64,000 bases of DNA from Liolophura sinensis (Eukaryota > Mollusca > Polyplacophora > Chitonida > Chitonidae). The number at the start of each line of letters is the position of its first letter. Within the stretch, counting starts at the first letter, position 1. Made by a program: the position numbers and the translations under genes. Location: positions 11,837,386-11,901,385 of the forward strand of contig NC_088306.1 in assembly GCF_032854445.1 (NCBI RefSeq), read 5' to 3'. Of the stretch, positions 1 through 12,052 are shown in pieces. The notes beneath the pieces are model-generated. The model saw only the letters and a program-made list of their open reading frames with translations. It was not told where the DNA came from and did no database searches.

Positions 1-111
1 TAACCAGACAAATGTGCCCACTGTGATACCTGTGCTGCTTAAGAAGGTGCCTAAAGGGTTGGTGCCCCCTAAAGAGGCCCTCACTCTCAACACAGCGGAC
101 AAAGACATCAG
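1..111 (+). CDS. Partial internal exon of an unrecognised gene
   Basis: The second frame is open from the window edge to a GTAGGG splice donor (ATC AG|gtaggg), while the other two frames contain stops. The 36 readable codons include PVLLKKVPKGLVPPKEAL, a Lys/Pro-rich stretch with normal codon usage. The exon ends in phase 2. I do not recognise the protein. Two downstream candidate acceptors (410 and 1683) continue the frame and then stop, so this is probably the penultimate exon of a gene that enters from the left. Confidence 0.5.
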
Positions 112-410
112 GTAGGGCTTACAGGGTACACCAGTGCAATTAATGCAGTTTCGTACAGGATTGGCCTCCAGATTGAAGGGTGCTGGGGCACCCCACACCC
201 ATGCTGGCAGTGAGAAGTCAAGAGACAGGGGAGACAACTCGTTTGCCATTCTTGTAAAAGTAAAATTGTGCGACAATGAAATTACCTTCTACCTGTTAAG
301 GACACTGTACAGTAAATCATCTATAATTCTGTGACACTTTTGTACCAGCTCACACATGAGTTTGTTATTGTTTTTTTTTTAATTTGTTGCATTCTTTTTT
401 CCTTTCCCAG

Positions 411-468
411 CTCAGAAAACATGGAATCAGCCATAACATCGAAAGTTTGTGATGCGAACACCAAATAA
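411..468 (+). CDS. Candidate terminal exon following exon 1-111
   Basis: A strong pyrimidine tract ending in TTTCCCAG precedes the exon. Its first base completes the phase-2 codon left by the exon at 1-111 (AG+C, Ser). It then reads SENMESAITSKVCDANTK and stops at TAA 466-468. Phase and acceptor agree, but the coding part is short, so chance is possible. It competes with the candidate at 1684. Confidence 0.35.
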
Positions 469-554
469 CTGAACCTCAGGGAAATTATTGGGTAATTTTT
501 ACATGAAGTACACTTGCATTTGCTATTTGTAACACAGTTTTCTTCTTTCTTCAT

Positions 555-810
555 GGGGTCCTCTGTGGCTCAGTTGGTTAGCATGCTAGCACAGCGTAAT
601 GACCTCTCTCCAATGCGGTTGCTGTGAGTTCAAGTCCAGCTCATGCTGGCTTCCTCTCCGGCTGTACATCGGAAGGTCCTCCAGCAACCTGTGGCTAGTC
701 ATGGGTGTCCCCGGGCTCTGCCCGGTTTCCTCCCACCATAATGCTGGCCATCGTCATATAAGTGAAATATTCTTGAGCACGGCATGAAACACCAGTCAAA
801 TAAATAAATG
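555..810 (+). mobile_element. Nin-DC-like tRNA-SINE (SINE-1), full length
   Basis: The head has a tRNA-like A box (TGGCTCAGTTGG) and B box (GAGTTCAAGTCC). The conserved core and an (AAAT)n tail follow. Scattered substitutions suggest moderate age. Confidence 0.9.
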
Positions 811-1206
811 TTTGTTCATGTTTCTGAATGCTTCATTTATCTTCCATTTGTCTCTGTATTGCTTTCTTTTGTCTCTGCAATTGTTTTCTTCATGTATTAT
901 TTAAAGGAAATTGGTTTGTACCTTAAAATATAATTTTGATGCTTTTCTCTGTACAAATTTTCTAGATTATGTGTTGTAAAAATATGAATTTGGTTTTCAA
1001 TTTTTATCTGACTTTGTTTTAGCCAGTTTTGAAAATGTCCATCTATTGGATTTGGGTGTGTATTATGTACTGATTCTAGGGTAAAAGGTGATCCTGCCAT
1101 AACATGGTTACAATATTGCTGCAGTGGTGTTAAGCCATAATCCGTCCTTCATTCATGGTTTGTGGTAGGATTTCTTGTCTCTCTGGTCTACCTTCATATG
1201 GACGGA

Positions 1207-1457
1207 GGGGCCTCTGGGCCTCAGTCAGTTAGCGCACGGAGTGACCCAGAAGCCACTCACCAATGCGGTCGCTGTGAGTTCAAGACCATCTTATGCTGGC
1301 TTCCTGTCCGCCCGTACGTGGGCAGGTCTGCCAGCAGCCTGCGGATGGTCGTGGGTATCCCCCAGGTTCTGCCTGGTTTAAACCCACCATAATGCTGGCC
1401 GCCGTCGTATAAGTGAAATATTCTTGAGTACGGCGTAAAACAGCAATCAATCAATCA
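1207..1457 (+). mobile_element. SINE-1 copy, diverged
   Basis: The order of head, core and tail matches the other SINE-1 copies. The head is mutated (GGGCCTCAGTCAG) and part of the A-box region is lost. Confidence 0.85.
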
Positions 1458-1683
1458 TATGGACAGATAAGTTGAGGAAAGCCTTTCCAGATCTGGAGCA
1501 TGACATTTAACTTTATCTCCTGTCATAATAACGTAGGCAAAATAAAGAATGAATGATTGTGACTCAAGGCCACTTTGGCAGTGTTGCAACCTTTTTATGG
1601 CAATTTATTCAAATAAAATATCTAGTGTTGAAATCACCTAAATTATTGTAATTTTATTCTTTTTTTTTTTTTTTTAATTTCAG

Positions 1684-1720
1684 ATCATCTTCTAACGGTG
1701 TTTTTCGAGATGTATACTGA
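1684..1720 (+). CDS. Alternative candidate terminal exon
   Basis: A long T tract and TTTCAG precede it. AG+A gives Arg, then SSSNGVFRDVY and a TGA stop at 1718-1720. It fits the phase-2 donor at 111 as well as the exon at 411 does, so the gene may have alternative last exons or one of the two may be spurious. Confidence 0.3.
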
Positions 1721-3193
1721 GGAGACCTAGCTGATTAAACACGTTCCACTATGGACTTGGCCGTGAACATTGGTGTGATTGGATATGAATGATGTGTCAA
1801 AGGTGACAGTCCATTCCATGTCATCATTCAGGGGTGTACAGTCAGCTAGTTTCTATTTGCTAAAACCTGAAGACTGTATTTACTTAGTATAATTTAAGCG
1901 TAGTTAACATAGTTTGTTTATTTATTACCAAGTTAATGTTGGCCGATTCAGTGTATAGCTGGGATAACTTTCCCTGGCATGTTAGCTGTTGTTGTTGAAG
2001 TAGCACAAATGGGAAGGGAGAAGCCAAAAAGAAGAAAATTCAATTTCTCTCACCACAAAATACTTCAGTGCCTAAATAATTTCAGCATGACACAGAACCA
2101 TGCATTGTTTACATCACCATGTTTATTTGTTCATTTCAAGGCCTGGAAGATTAATAAGAGTGATTTGATTAACATGGTGTTGAATGTGTGCCAGTAGTTA
2201 TGCTCTGTATGCAGAATGAGCTGTATTATTGTAATTTTATGCGTTGTGGTCATGTGATCTCTCCAGTGTGCATTTCCTCAAAGAGGCTTATCTAGAGTTA
2301 CCCGCCCCCCCCCCCACTTCTGTGATTTTTTTTCCCTGTCAGATATGCATGTGTCTATTTAGAAATTAGAAATGAGCAATAATACTGGAATTGTCCAGTT
2401 TTGATTGTTGTTGAAAATGTTGTTTTTTGTGTCACACAGTTGGGATCAGGGAAAGGCTATTAATCATGCACAATAGTACCAGAACAATCCTCTTAGATTA
2501 AATTTCTTCACATTTCATGATTCACAAGCTGCACGAGGTGTGTTTGTAGGTGCCAATGTTTGTCACACTGACAATTCATTATTGTGTGGTAGAAAATATT
2601 AGCAAGCTTAGTAATGGTTAGGCGACCAGTGTACCCTTCATTGGCCCAAAAGGAACATGATATGGTCAATTTAAAGAGTTATGATGGCTGAAAGAACTGT
2701 GTGAATTACTTTCTGGTTCTTTCTCAAAGGATTAAATTATTTTTTAGATCATGTCTTACTGTTACACTCCAGAATTGTCAGAACATTCAAAGAGAATCTG
2801 TGACTGCATATATTTCACACAGATGAAATTTTTTAGTCCAGTATTGAAAAATTTTCCCATCTGAACACATTTTCCTCACTAGTTCTGGGAGTGGTTTAAT
2901 GTAAGAGATTTTCCATGCCTTGTAAGTCCTTCTGAAAGAGGGTATTGGGGGATAGGCCCCAGAGAAATTGTTCAGTGTTTCAATGCTAAATATCATGTTG
3001 CGTTGTGTTCAAAATAGATGCATAAATCAGCAATCAAAGTGATACTCATTAATCTTCACTTGAGGATTTGTAGTGAAACTGAATGATTCCAGACCTGTGC
3101 TGAAAAACATAGGCTGTTAGGCCGTTTGAAAGTCCCAAAGCTTTCTATCGTTTTGTTCTTGTGTGTGGCTATTTGCACTATTTGTGACTCCAG
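1721..3193. other. No gene seen
   Basis: AT-rich sequence with a poly-C tract near 2306-2318. It may contain 3' UTR of the preceding gene and an intron of the next. No supported coding signal. Confidence 0.5.
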
Positions 3194-3282
3194 ATGAGTA
3201 TGATATCTATGCCCACGCAGTGCAGCGCAACTACATAGTCCAGTGTTTGTCTGCAGAGCTTGGCACAGACGATGTGGGCAGA
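3194..3282 (+). CDS. Isolated internal coding exon, unrecognised
   Basis: The acceptor is ...gtgactccag and the donor is AGA|gtaagc. The exon starts with two bases of a codon and then has 29 open codons, including EYDIYAHAVQRNYIVQCLSA. The composition is convincingly protein-like. It ends in phase 0. Its start phase does not match the phase-2 donor at 111, so it is either another gene or separated from exon 1-111 by a missed exon. No family recognised. Confidence 0.45.
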
Positions 3283-5139
3283 GTAAGCTTTTATCTCCCC
3301 CATAGAAAGTTTAAATCATTGATCTGTTAAATTAGAATACGGTAAATTTCACGAGAACAAAACTTCATTGCATTTTTTAGTGTTTAACATCTACTACGTT
3401 CACATCAATGTTTTTAGCTATGTTTTTTTTTTGTTAAGCCATGTAGATATATGTGTAAGCATTTGTGTATAAAAAAGCCTGTTAATAGTTTCATTAATTT
3501 GGCTAATTTATGATTTTATATTAAGATATTTTAATAGCTTGTGACTTTATTATTTTTTTTTGTTTTAATTCTCTTTTAAATACCTACACTTCTCTTCGTG
3601 ATTATCTCCAACATTTCCAGTCTGTTCAATTTGTCGTTAAAAATATAAGCACAATATTATTTAAAGGTTTATAAAATTAGAATGTTGCATGCATAAAGAA
3701 GTTAGACTTTGCACTATTACTGTTTAAGTATGTATTTCCATGCATTGCTCATATATTTTCCTATATTTCACTGCAATTCTGTACATCGGAAAGTGCAACA
3801 CTGTGTGTGAACCCTTTAAGAGGTATTGCACATTGACAGCTTTGGAAATCTGCTATTGTCGCCAACGTTCGTGCTAATTTACGACTCGTAGCAAAAACCA
3901 GAAACACCACAGGCAATGAGTGTGGTTCGGAAACGAGGAGCGACACTAGCGGCAAAGAACATAGGCTTGTAATAATCGAAGGGTACGTATAGACGTACAT
4001 GATAGAGGGTTGAATGAATCATGAGGGGAGTCCTGTGAACATCTGGGACGCCTGGGTCAAAAAAGGCATTCATTTCTGTCTGAGGCCTGAAAAGAGCAGA
4101 CGAAACCTTTATAACGTGCTTAAAGCTCTACGCAAGCCTGAAAGTAACGATACATTTACCGAACCATTTCTTTTCTGCACTCATCCAAGATACATTTGTT
4201 TACCTGGAAAAGATGACACTTATTTTCAATGTGCAGCTTTAAATTATTTGGTCACCTTTTTAGATAAATTGTTTTTCACAAATTTCTGTTGCAGTTTTAA
4301 TATTGATGGTTTTGTCTGGTGTTAAACACAAGTGCAATCATTAAAAACTGTACAACTTTATCCCACATTCATTTTAACGACTCTTAATTTTTTTTAGATG
4401 CGAAAGTTCTTTATTGGTCTTTGCAGAGACATTTTACGGCATTTTGTCAGAAATTCCCAGTCCCAGCCAATAGGTTGTCTTGACTAAAACACACTAAATA
4501 TGGGCGTGTGCAGTTTATTACATGGTTAATTATTGTACAGGTAGGTGACAGATAATCAGAAAATGGAAAAATTGAGGAATCTGTTATGGAACTCAATAAA
4601 TTTAACTTCTCATGTTAAACCATGTGTTCTCAGCGTTGATTTGCTTTCTTGTATCTCTTGCAGTACATATATACATGGTCTGGGTCTACTTTCACTACTA
4701 TAGTAAAGCGGTTTATCTTAACTTTTCTCCTAAATTAAGTTGCCTTAACCTTGGAATGACTAAGTATGTGATCAAACTGCATGCTAGCCCACAGTGTTTC
4801 AAGCCATCAAAGTTGGATTTCATGGCGACCTTCCAACCTCTGAAATTGCTTGCCATAAGCTACTACCGGTGCTACAGTCGTGGTCGTGAACCGTCTTGCT
4901 TTTGGACTGCTTAAGGCATTAGCGCACAAGAATTTTGTATGTGGGAGTTTTGGCGTGGTCTGGGATCCAAGTGCAACTTTCTCGAAACTGACCATTGGGC
5001 CAAGGTGAGAGATTCTGGTGTGTTCTAGGATACAGGTGTCACTTTTTCGAAAGTTTGTCTATGAGTTTTTCGTTTAAAATACGACGTATGACTATTAATG
5101 GGTAAGATCGTCCTTATCTCTTCGGCGGTTTGTATTACA
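3283..5139. other. No gene seen
   Basis: AT-rich single-copy-looking DNA. An open frame at 4014-4325 has no splice or codon support. Confidence 0.4.
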
Positions 5140-5398
5140 CATGGCTCAGCTGGTTAGTGCACTAGCGCAGCGTAATGACCCAGGAGTCTCTCACCAATGC
5201 GGTCGCTGTGAGTTCAAGTCCAGCTCATGCTGGCTTCCTCTCCTGCCGTACGTGGGAAGGTCTGACAGCAACCTGTTGATGGTCGTGGATTTCCACCGGG
5301 CTCTGCCCGGTTTCCATCCACTATAATGCTGGCCGCCGTCGTATAAGTGAAATATTCTTGAATACGGCGTAAAACGCCAATCAAATAAATAAATAAAT
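5140..5398 (+). mobile_element. SINE-1 copy, near full length
   Basis: tRNA-like head from ATGGCTCAGCTGG, intact core, and an AAATAAATAAAT tail. Confidence 0.9.
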
Positions 5399-5689
5399 TG
5401 TATTTTGGTCTTGGGGGTTATTGACCAGTAACGTTCATGTTGGCTGGTGGCTAGTATACGAATGTCTCTTTCGACGTCGCAAAGATTCAGTGATCCCAGC
5501 AATCCTATATTATTATAGGTTGCTATCAATATTTCCAGAAATATTAATATTTCCTATAAGTTTTCCTCTGTATGGTGCAACAGAAAATTACCGGGGGAGA
5601 AGTCTAGATTTAATCCTGTTTGGCTGAAAAGCCGACATGGATACAAGCTGTTGGGATGTTCGTTTCACTGTGTGTTGTTATTCTTCTTT

Positions 5690-5970
5690 TGTCTACCACC
5701 ATGTGATGTTTATTCCCCATTGTCTATCACACCATATCAGTTACATCCTTGCATTCTCCATCCAGCATCCCATTTCCAGTGCACTTTATTACTTATTCTC
5801 CATTGTCTGTCGTGCCATTTCAGTTGCACGATGTTGTTTTTGCTCCGTAGTCTATCACCCCAACTCAGTTATGCCCTTTGTATTCTCCATTGTCTGTCAC
5901 CAGTGTCCATTGCATTTTTTATTGTTTATTCGCCATTGTCTCTCACACTCCATCAATTACATTCATACAG
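5690..5970 (+). repeat. Diverged ~60-bp tandem repeat
   Basis: The motif CCATTGTCTGTCAC/CCATTGTCTATCAC with following CAGTT and ATTCTCCAT elements recurs four or more times. It keeps a long open frame that is a by-product of the repeat. Confidence 0.5.
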
Positions 5971-5975
5971 ACACA

Positions 5976-6110
5976 GGGCCCAGTTTCACGACGATGTCGT
6001 ACATGTACGATAATTCCGATACTATTACGATAAGTAATAGTGACGTACAAAATATCGCACGACAAATGTACAATAAGAAATGTCGTAAGCCGCTTTGTGA
6101 AACTGGCCCC
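5976..6110. mobile_element. Short inverted-repeat (MITE-like) element
   Basis: The ends are GGGCCCAGTTTCACGA and, inverted, TTTGTGAAACTGGCCCC. The centre is also partly self-complementary. The length of about 135 bp fits a non-autonomous DNA element; the superfamily is unknown. Confidence 0.55.
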
Positions 6111-6689
6111 TGATTGTCCAGTTTAGGACAGCTTAAATTTCTGAAAGGAAAAACAAATTATAGATAGAAGGTCGTGTTCATTTATTGATATCAAGAATGT
6201 TTCACTTGAAGGCGGTTAGGTTTTACGGATGGAGACAACTGGACTGAACCACCGCCCTTTGTTAGGTGGTAAAACTTTTTTTTGCTCCACAGATTTTTGC
6301 TCCACCCTGTATAGTGTCTAGAACTAGATCTGTAATGACGTGTATATACATGATCGTCCAGATGTTAGAGAGCGTCCCGCCTCGCACGAGTTACCTGAGA
6401 ACGAGTTATAAGCATGCTCAAATCGGGGGATATACTTAGGGTAAATTAACCCTTGTGTACCCAAGATGTTTGACGATGTCAGATCGGGATAACATCGGAA
6501 AAGATCGGGAAGACATCGGCGGTCAAATCAATAGTTTACAGTAGTAATAGATTGTTTCACTGTTAAAAGAGGACTCCGTGTGGAAAAGTCAAAACTTTGT
6601 CAAGGATTTTTTTTCCTTTTGATTGAATATTGGAATTTTACTCCCAGGCAATTTCTGTTGACGTGAAGGAGGCACAAGCAGTTAAATTG

Positions 6690-6816
6690 TATTTATATAT
6701 TTATCTGAGTGGTGTTTTACGCGTACGACCATAGACAGTTTTGCTAGCAGAACTTCCACACATGTATGACCGGAGAAGCCAGCATGAACTGGACTTGAAC
6801 TCACATCACTGGGTGA
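6690..6816 (-). mobile_element. SINE-1 remnant (copy 1)
   Basis: Minus-strand tail and parts of the core and B-box region remain (GGTGTTTTACG, CATGAACTGGACTTGAACTC). The middle is scrambled or deleted. The same remnant is at 18742-18868. Confidence 0.7.
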
Positions 6817-7569
6817 ATGCTGTACAAAATTAAGAATATAGAAGACTGCAGCATGGAGAGTAAAACCAGAGCATGGCAATGTTCACACTTAATGGGTAAA
6901 GTATGAAATTAAGCGTTTAAGCATCAAAGGAAATTTCTGATGACACTCGACACACATGCAACTGAAAGTTTTTCCTTCAGACAAGTCCAGTTTGCGTGTC
7001 TATCAACTGTGTTCATCTCACATTGTAAGTTGTACGAGGTTATCAGATGAAGCATTTCTTTGGAAAGTCTTTTAATATAAAAAAAAGTTCAACATAATGA
7101 AGGTAATAAAAATGGTCCATATAGCAAATATTCAACAAGAAACTTATAGTTAACTTAATAGCATTTGATCATGCCTCAAGTTAACCATACCTAGAACATA
7201 TTGCATACCAACATCTAATTAAAATTAGAAAGTTATACAGAGGGGACAGATTTCCAAAACAACCCTATTATCAGTTATACTACCAGTAAAATTAACACAG
7301 GTAAATCTTACAAAGTCTTAAAGATATTTATTTAACCTACAAAGCTCTTCATAAGAAATTCGCCATACCATGGCATCCAAACCTCATTTCCATATGATTT
7401 GAAATAAACCTATATGGTTTTGAATGTTGGCCCTGTAAAGATCCGCAAAACATTTTGGGACATTTTTTGGATTCCAGACAATTAAAGGCTTCATAAATTT
7501 TGCAATTAGAATTTCAGTCTCCAGGTTTTCAGATTTAACGTATATGTCATCCCTAAGAGCTGGGCCCCC

Positions 7570-7974
7570 TTACTCCTTCACTTTCCGTCTCTGCTGGCGT
7601 CTCTGCTTGCGTCTCTTCTGGTTTCTGTCTATTCTCTTATGTCTTCGGCCGTCTTTCTTTTTCCCTCTTAACTTGCGGTTCTTTCTCCGTGACCATTTCC
7701 TGCGCCATTGACCTTGGATTGACCTTGACCTGCCGATAGCAGGCTCGGCTCCCATACCGAAGAGAACTTTATTCACAGCTCTGTCCATTTTATGTTCGTT
7801 TATCACACACATCTTCTGACACTTTTCTGTCAGATTTGTCTTCTCTTCTGTTGACATCTGGTACCACGCAGCCCGTGACGTGTGAACGTTTTTGGCAATA
7901 GTGCGCTCAAGTCTCGCCATGCGGCGTGATAATCGCCTACAGTATTTCGAGGATAGCATTGTGCCAACACATTT
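7570..7974 (-). pseudogene. Exon F (terminal), copy 1
   Basis: The acceptor is ttttctcacag, so a Met at 8001 lies in the intron. There are 134 codons and a TAA. The last ~50 residues are extremely Arg/Lys rich (for example RRKNRKLRGKKKDGRRHKR). It differs from copy 2 at two neighbouring residues (AEPAIG here, ADPVIG in copy 2). Confidence 0.7.
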
Positions 7975-8121
7975 CTGTGAGAAAACAAAAGATGAAATCA
8001 ATAATTTTCAATGAAAAAAATATCGATTGTATATTTTGATTTCAACAAGTTGAGAATGAGGCTGGGTAACTAAACTGTCGAATGGGCAAAATGAGATTCT
8101 ACGAGACTACGTGATACTCAC

Positions 8122-8228
8122 CGCCTCCTTCACTTTTTCTCCTATCCTCATTACGTGATTCAGTTGTATTTCGCACAGGGTGACATTTTTCCATAACATC
8201 GTCTTCTTAGAGGCTCGATCCATCGCGG
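8122..8228 (-). pseudogene. Exon E, copy 1
   Basis: 107 bp, acceptor atatttcag, donor GCG|gtgagt. It includes KKTMLWKNVTLCEIQLNHV and is identical in copy 2. Confidence 0.7.
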
Positions 8229-8803
8229 CTGAAATATAAAAATAAACTGTGGTCGTTGTACTCAGTATTTTACTAGTATATGATAGTTTTCACATATAGT
8301 TGCGTTTTTCTAGAACATATAGCGTTAACCTTAGAGGCTCAATCTGTTAATTCTAGGAGAAAGTGCAAAAGTAATTTTACGCCATACTCAAGAATATTTC
8401 AAGTAAAAGATGTACCACTCAGAGGTAGCTAATCCATCTCTCCATCAAGCTATCAAAAAACAAAACAACTTATGATAACGAGAGCCGCCTAAGGGTTCTA
8501 CACCATTGATGTCTAATAAATTGCAATTAACATCACAACATCACATTGCTTTAACCTAATTCTGCTGAAGCCATGGTGCTAAAGCGGGGGTGGGTGGTGG
8601 GGGGGGAGGTCTGGGGTGGTATAATGTGCTAGTATGTTTTAAGCATTTACATGAACTTCTGGAATAAAATGCTTAGATAAATTGGCAAACGGTTGCGTTT
8701 CATCGATTACGTTGATCATTTGCAAAATTATCATGCACAGTCGTAGCTGCTCAGAGTTTACCCTCTGTGCTGTAAGTCTTTTATTATTGTTTACTTTACC
8801 CAC

Positions 8804-8999
8804 CCGGGGCGTCTCCTGTAAATGGCCACATGACATAGTTCATGTAGTAAGGATCCATGGCCAGCTTAGACAGTACCCTCTGTCTGACCTCTTCCATTTC
8901 ACTTTGCTCTGACTTCACCCTCTCTACAGAACCCGCGGCCAGGGCCTGGGGGAAATTCCAGCTGCGGTACTCTCGATCTGCTGTCGATAAGCGGATTAT
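8804..8999 (-). pseudogene. Exon D, copy 1
   Basis: 196 bp, acceptor ctgttgcag, donor CCG G|gtgggt. It encodes a charged helix-like stretch (VERVKSEQSEMEEVRQ) and then YYMNYVMWPFTGDAP. The phase joins exon E only with the gtgggt donor; the gtaaag a few bases on would give an early stop. Confidence 0.7.
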
Positions 9000-9039
9000 C
9001 TGCAACAGAAAAACGCGGAAAATTATGAGATTAAATGTT

Positions 9040-9640
9040 CAGTAAAGACAGAAGATTTGACAGGGAAAATGACTGAATGGTTTAAATGAGTAATAAAGGT
9101 GGATATTTTAGATGGAAAATGCGCGACGAACTGATCCAATCATAAAATGAGCATCAAAGACAGATGATTGAACAGGAAAAATGCGGGAAAGGATTTTGAA
9201 TGGTTAAATGGGTAATATACAGGGACGAGCGGGAAATGATCGAATAAAGTCGGGAAATGATCACATGGTTAAATGATAAAGGCGGATGATTTGAATGGGA
9301 ATTGTGGGAAATGAGCGAATGGTTGAAGGAGTAATAAATGCAGATGATTGGTAAGCAAAGCGGGGGGAAATGATCAAATGGTTACATGTGTAATAAAAGC
9401 GGATGATTTCAAAGTAATGAGAACAGCGGACATGATCGCATAAAGTACTGGAAATAATCTATTGGTTAAATGATAAATATATAGGCGGAAGGAATAAAAG
9501 GAAAAGATCGGGAAATGATCAAATGGAGTAATCAAAGAAGATTATTCGAAATGGAATGCGCCGGAAATGATCCAACAGAATATGAGTGGTGTAAATGGGA
9601 AAGAGGGATTCGCGAGGGAAAACGAAAGAAAATGACTCGA
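9040..9640. repeat. Irregular GGAAATGATC-type tandem repeat (copy 1)
   Basis: Short motifs such as GGGAAATGATC, AAATGGTTAAATG and GGCGGATGATT recur at uneven spacing in the intron between exons D and C. It is matched at about 21100-21700. Confidence 0.6.
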
Positions 9641-11029
9641 TAGAAGCAGATGTTCTTTCCCTCATGCTTTTGGTGAAGATTCAAACAAACCTGAAGGCTT
9701 ATTTGCCCATTACCCTGTTAGCAACAAAACCATTGAAATCTCGGATACGCGGAACTAGTCTGTAGACAGTAAAACGGTTTGACCATGTCTAGTGATTGGT
9801 GAAAGCGGCTTGTTTTGATTGGGTTAGGGTGAAAAGAGTTCATATTTCTAAAGGTCAGACTGTAATCTCTTGGTAGTTATTTTATGGAAACCCGAAACGC
9901 CCGATGGGTGCTTATATGTCTGGTCATTCGGAATAACCAACACGGTTCTAACTACAGCTGAGAGATAGACTCGCACATCTTAAACGAGATTTTGGCTTCT
10001 CGATCCTAGGCAGAAAGATGTTTGAGAGTTCAAATCGCAGTCATGTCGATGGGCTTATACTTTCTTATCTCCCTACGTGATATTTTATTCAGTGTATGTG
10101 TAGAATCGTTATCCCCGTTGATTTTTTTTCATGCAATGCTATTACAAATGATCAAATATTACATCTTAAATTATGTAATACGAAATATGTGCTATACCTG
10201 AAACTTTTGTCTGCGCAATCTTTCATTTTTGTATATTATTTTTGACTAGTGTATTTAATCGGATTTGAATCAGATAAATCAGTTACAAGGAGACAATTTT
10301 AAAGTACTCATCTATCGTGACCAAAAGTCAGGTACCTGAAAGCACCTGTTGCGTAATTTCAACAGTGCGTTTTCTTATTTAATCTTAGTTTAACATCTGT
10401 GTTACATACCACACTACCCCTAAGGTCGCGATTACATATACTTTTATGGAATATCTGTATACCACCCATATATACAAGTGACTGGTTGATTTAATTAGCC
10501 ATGCAATAATAAATATATACATTAGATTTTAGGACATCGACAAAATACAGATAACAATAAAGTCTAGAAAGATGTAATACATGGTGGAAATAAACCTCAG
10601 GTTGAGATTGTTCTATCCCATGTATCAGTAATAACAGTATTGGCGGTGTGAGGCTGACATTTTAGTTTGTGTCTAAATATTTTTTTCCCTAAATATATAT
10701 GTATTTATTGTGTCTCAACTATACCTTAACTGTGTAATGTTAGACTGAAGATTGCAGCATAGAAAGTAGAAAAGATTTTAATAAAGACTGAAAGTGCGAT
10801 TTAGAAGAAACTGATCTTAGTGTTAATTGAAGTTTATTTCATTCCCTCAGACCGGAAGTTCTGAATAAATAATATGATAGATTTGTTTTATACAATGGTT
10901 TGAGGAAGGCTGGATGTCTATCTCACGTGTGATACGGATTTAAAATTTCTTGCTTGATTAAACAGGACTTTAAACTTACAGGAATAGTGTCTATGGAATA
11001 AAAGTAAATATGAGTTTGTAACAGAGTAG

Positions 11030-11640
11030 AAAATAGAGATAGTTCGGCAAGGGGAAAGATTTTCCCCTTTTTTATGACAGAAATCACTTGAGTTGCGTCA
11101 TCGTTGGAGTAAATGCAACTTGCGTCATCTGCAAATACAGTAAGATCCAGGAGGTTTGATGCTCCACTGATGTCATTAATATAGAGTAGAAATAAAGTAA
11201 GATCCAGGAGGTTTGATGCTCTGGTGATGTCATTAAAGTAGAGTAGAAATAAAGTAAGTTCCAGGAGGTTTGATGCTACAGTGATGTAATTAAAATAGAG
11301 TAGAAATAAAGTAAGATCCAGGAGATTTGATGCTCTAGTGATGTCATTAAAATAGAGTAGAAGTAAAGGAAGATCCAGGAGGTTTGATGCTACGTTGATG
11401 TCATTAATATAGAGTAGAAATTAAGTCGGGTCGAGAATAGATCCCTGTGAGACACCACAAGTGATTGTAGCTGGATTAGATAGAGCGTTATTAAACTTCA
11501 CGTACAGTTGTCTGTCAGACAGATAGTTATTAAACCACTTATTTGGGCAGTTGCAAATACCATAATGAGAAAGTTTAAGAAGAAGGATATACAGTGTCAA
11601 ATGCCCACAAGTGAAAATGCTTACATACTAATACTTATTT
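11030..11640 (-). mobile_element. LINE reverse-transcriptase fragment with internal 57-bp repeats (copy 1)
   Basis: Read on the minus strand it shows non-LTR retrotransposon RT motifs in order: AFDTVYPSSKLSHYGI, WFNNYLSDRQLYVKFNNA, CGVSQGSILDP, LYINDI and FADDASCIYSNDD. The order and wording match the RT of Jockey/CR1/L2-type LINEs. The LYINDI segment is expanded as in-frame 57-bp repeats. Only part of the RT is present and there is at least one stop, so it is a dead fragment. It lies in the intron between exons D and C, in the same orientation as the host gene. Confidence 0.8.
11141..11425 (-). repeat. 57-bp coding minisatellite inside RT (copy 1)
   Basis: Five units start at 11141, 11198, 11255, 11312 and 11369, at exactly 57 bp. 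Each encodes 19 residues around LLYINDISGASNLLDL and keeps the RT frame, leading straight into FADD. Confidence 0.9.
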
Positions 11641-11737
11641 ATTTATTTGTGTACATCTTGCATCCTCAAGCAAAGGTTTCAAGAAATCACATACAATCGT
11701 GTATCGAGCGTGACGTCCCTGCGAGAACCACGCTTAC

Positions 11738-12052
11738 CTTGATAGTCTCCAGGTTATGAGAAGAAAACTGCAACAATGTCTCCAACTGATCCGACAGTTT
11801 GTCTGTACTGAACTCAATTTTCTTTGAGCTTTTCGCATCAGCCTCTGTCTTGTAAGTCAGAGAGACCAGGATCATCTCTTTTGACCCGTATGTGATGTAT
11901 TTTGGGTAAAAGTTTGGTTCTCCCTCTTGACCCGAAGCGCCGCCATTTTGGACTGAACTGGAACCGAGCAGCACCATCCCCCGTCGGTAAGTGCCAAAAA
12001 GCGCTCGATTGTAGGTAGCATCATCGAAGGCAATCGATTTGGCGATATCAAC
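11738..12052 (-). pseudogene. Exon C, copy 1
   Basis: 315 bp, phase 0-0, acceptor tatttcag, donor AAG|gtaagc. The sequence is the same as copy 2, including NRALFGTYRRGMVLLGSS and PKYITYGSKEMILVSL. Confidence 0.7.

Noticed and set aside
4014-4325. 103-residue open frame
   Set aside because: No splice, family or paralogue support.
5637-6113. 158-residue open frame
   Set aside because: Follows a diverged ~60-bp tandem repeat and runs into a MITE-like element; no splice or codon support.
7570-8001. 143-residue single-exon gene starting MISSFVF
   Set aside because: The Met lies upstream of a clear acceptor (ttctcacag) that joins exon E in phase; the same applies at 20061.
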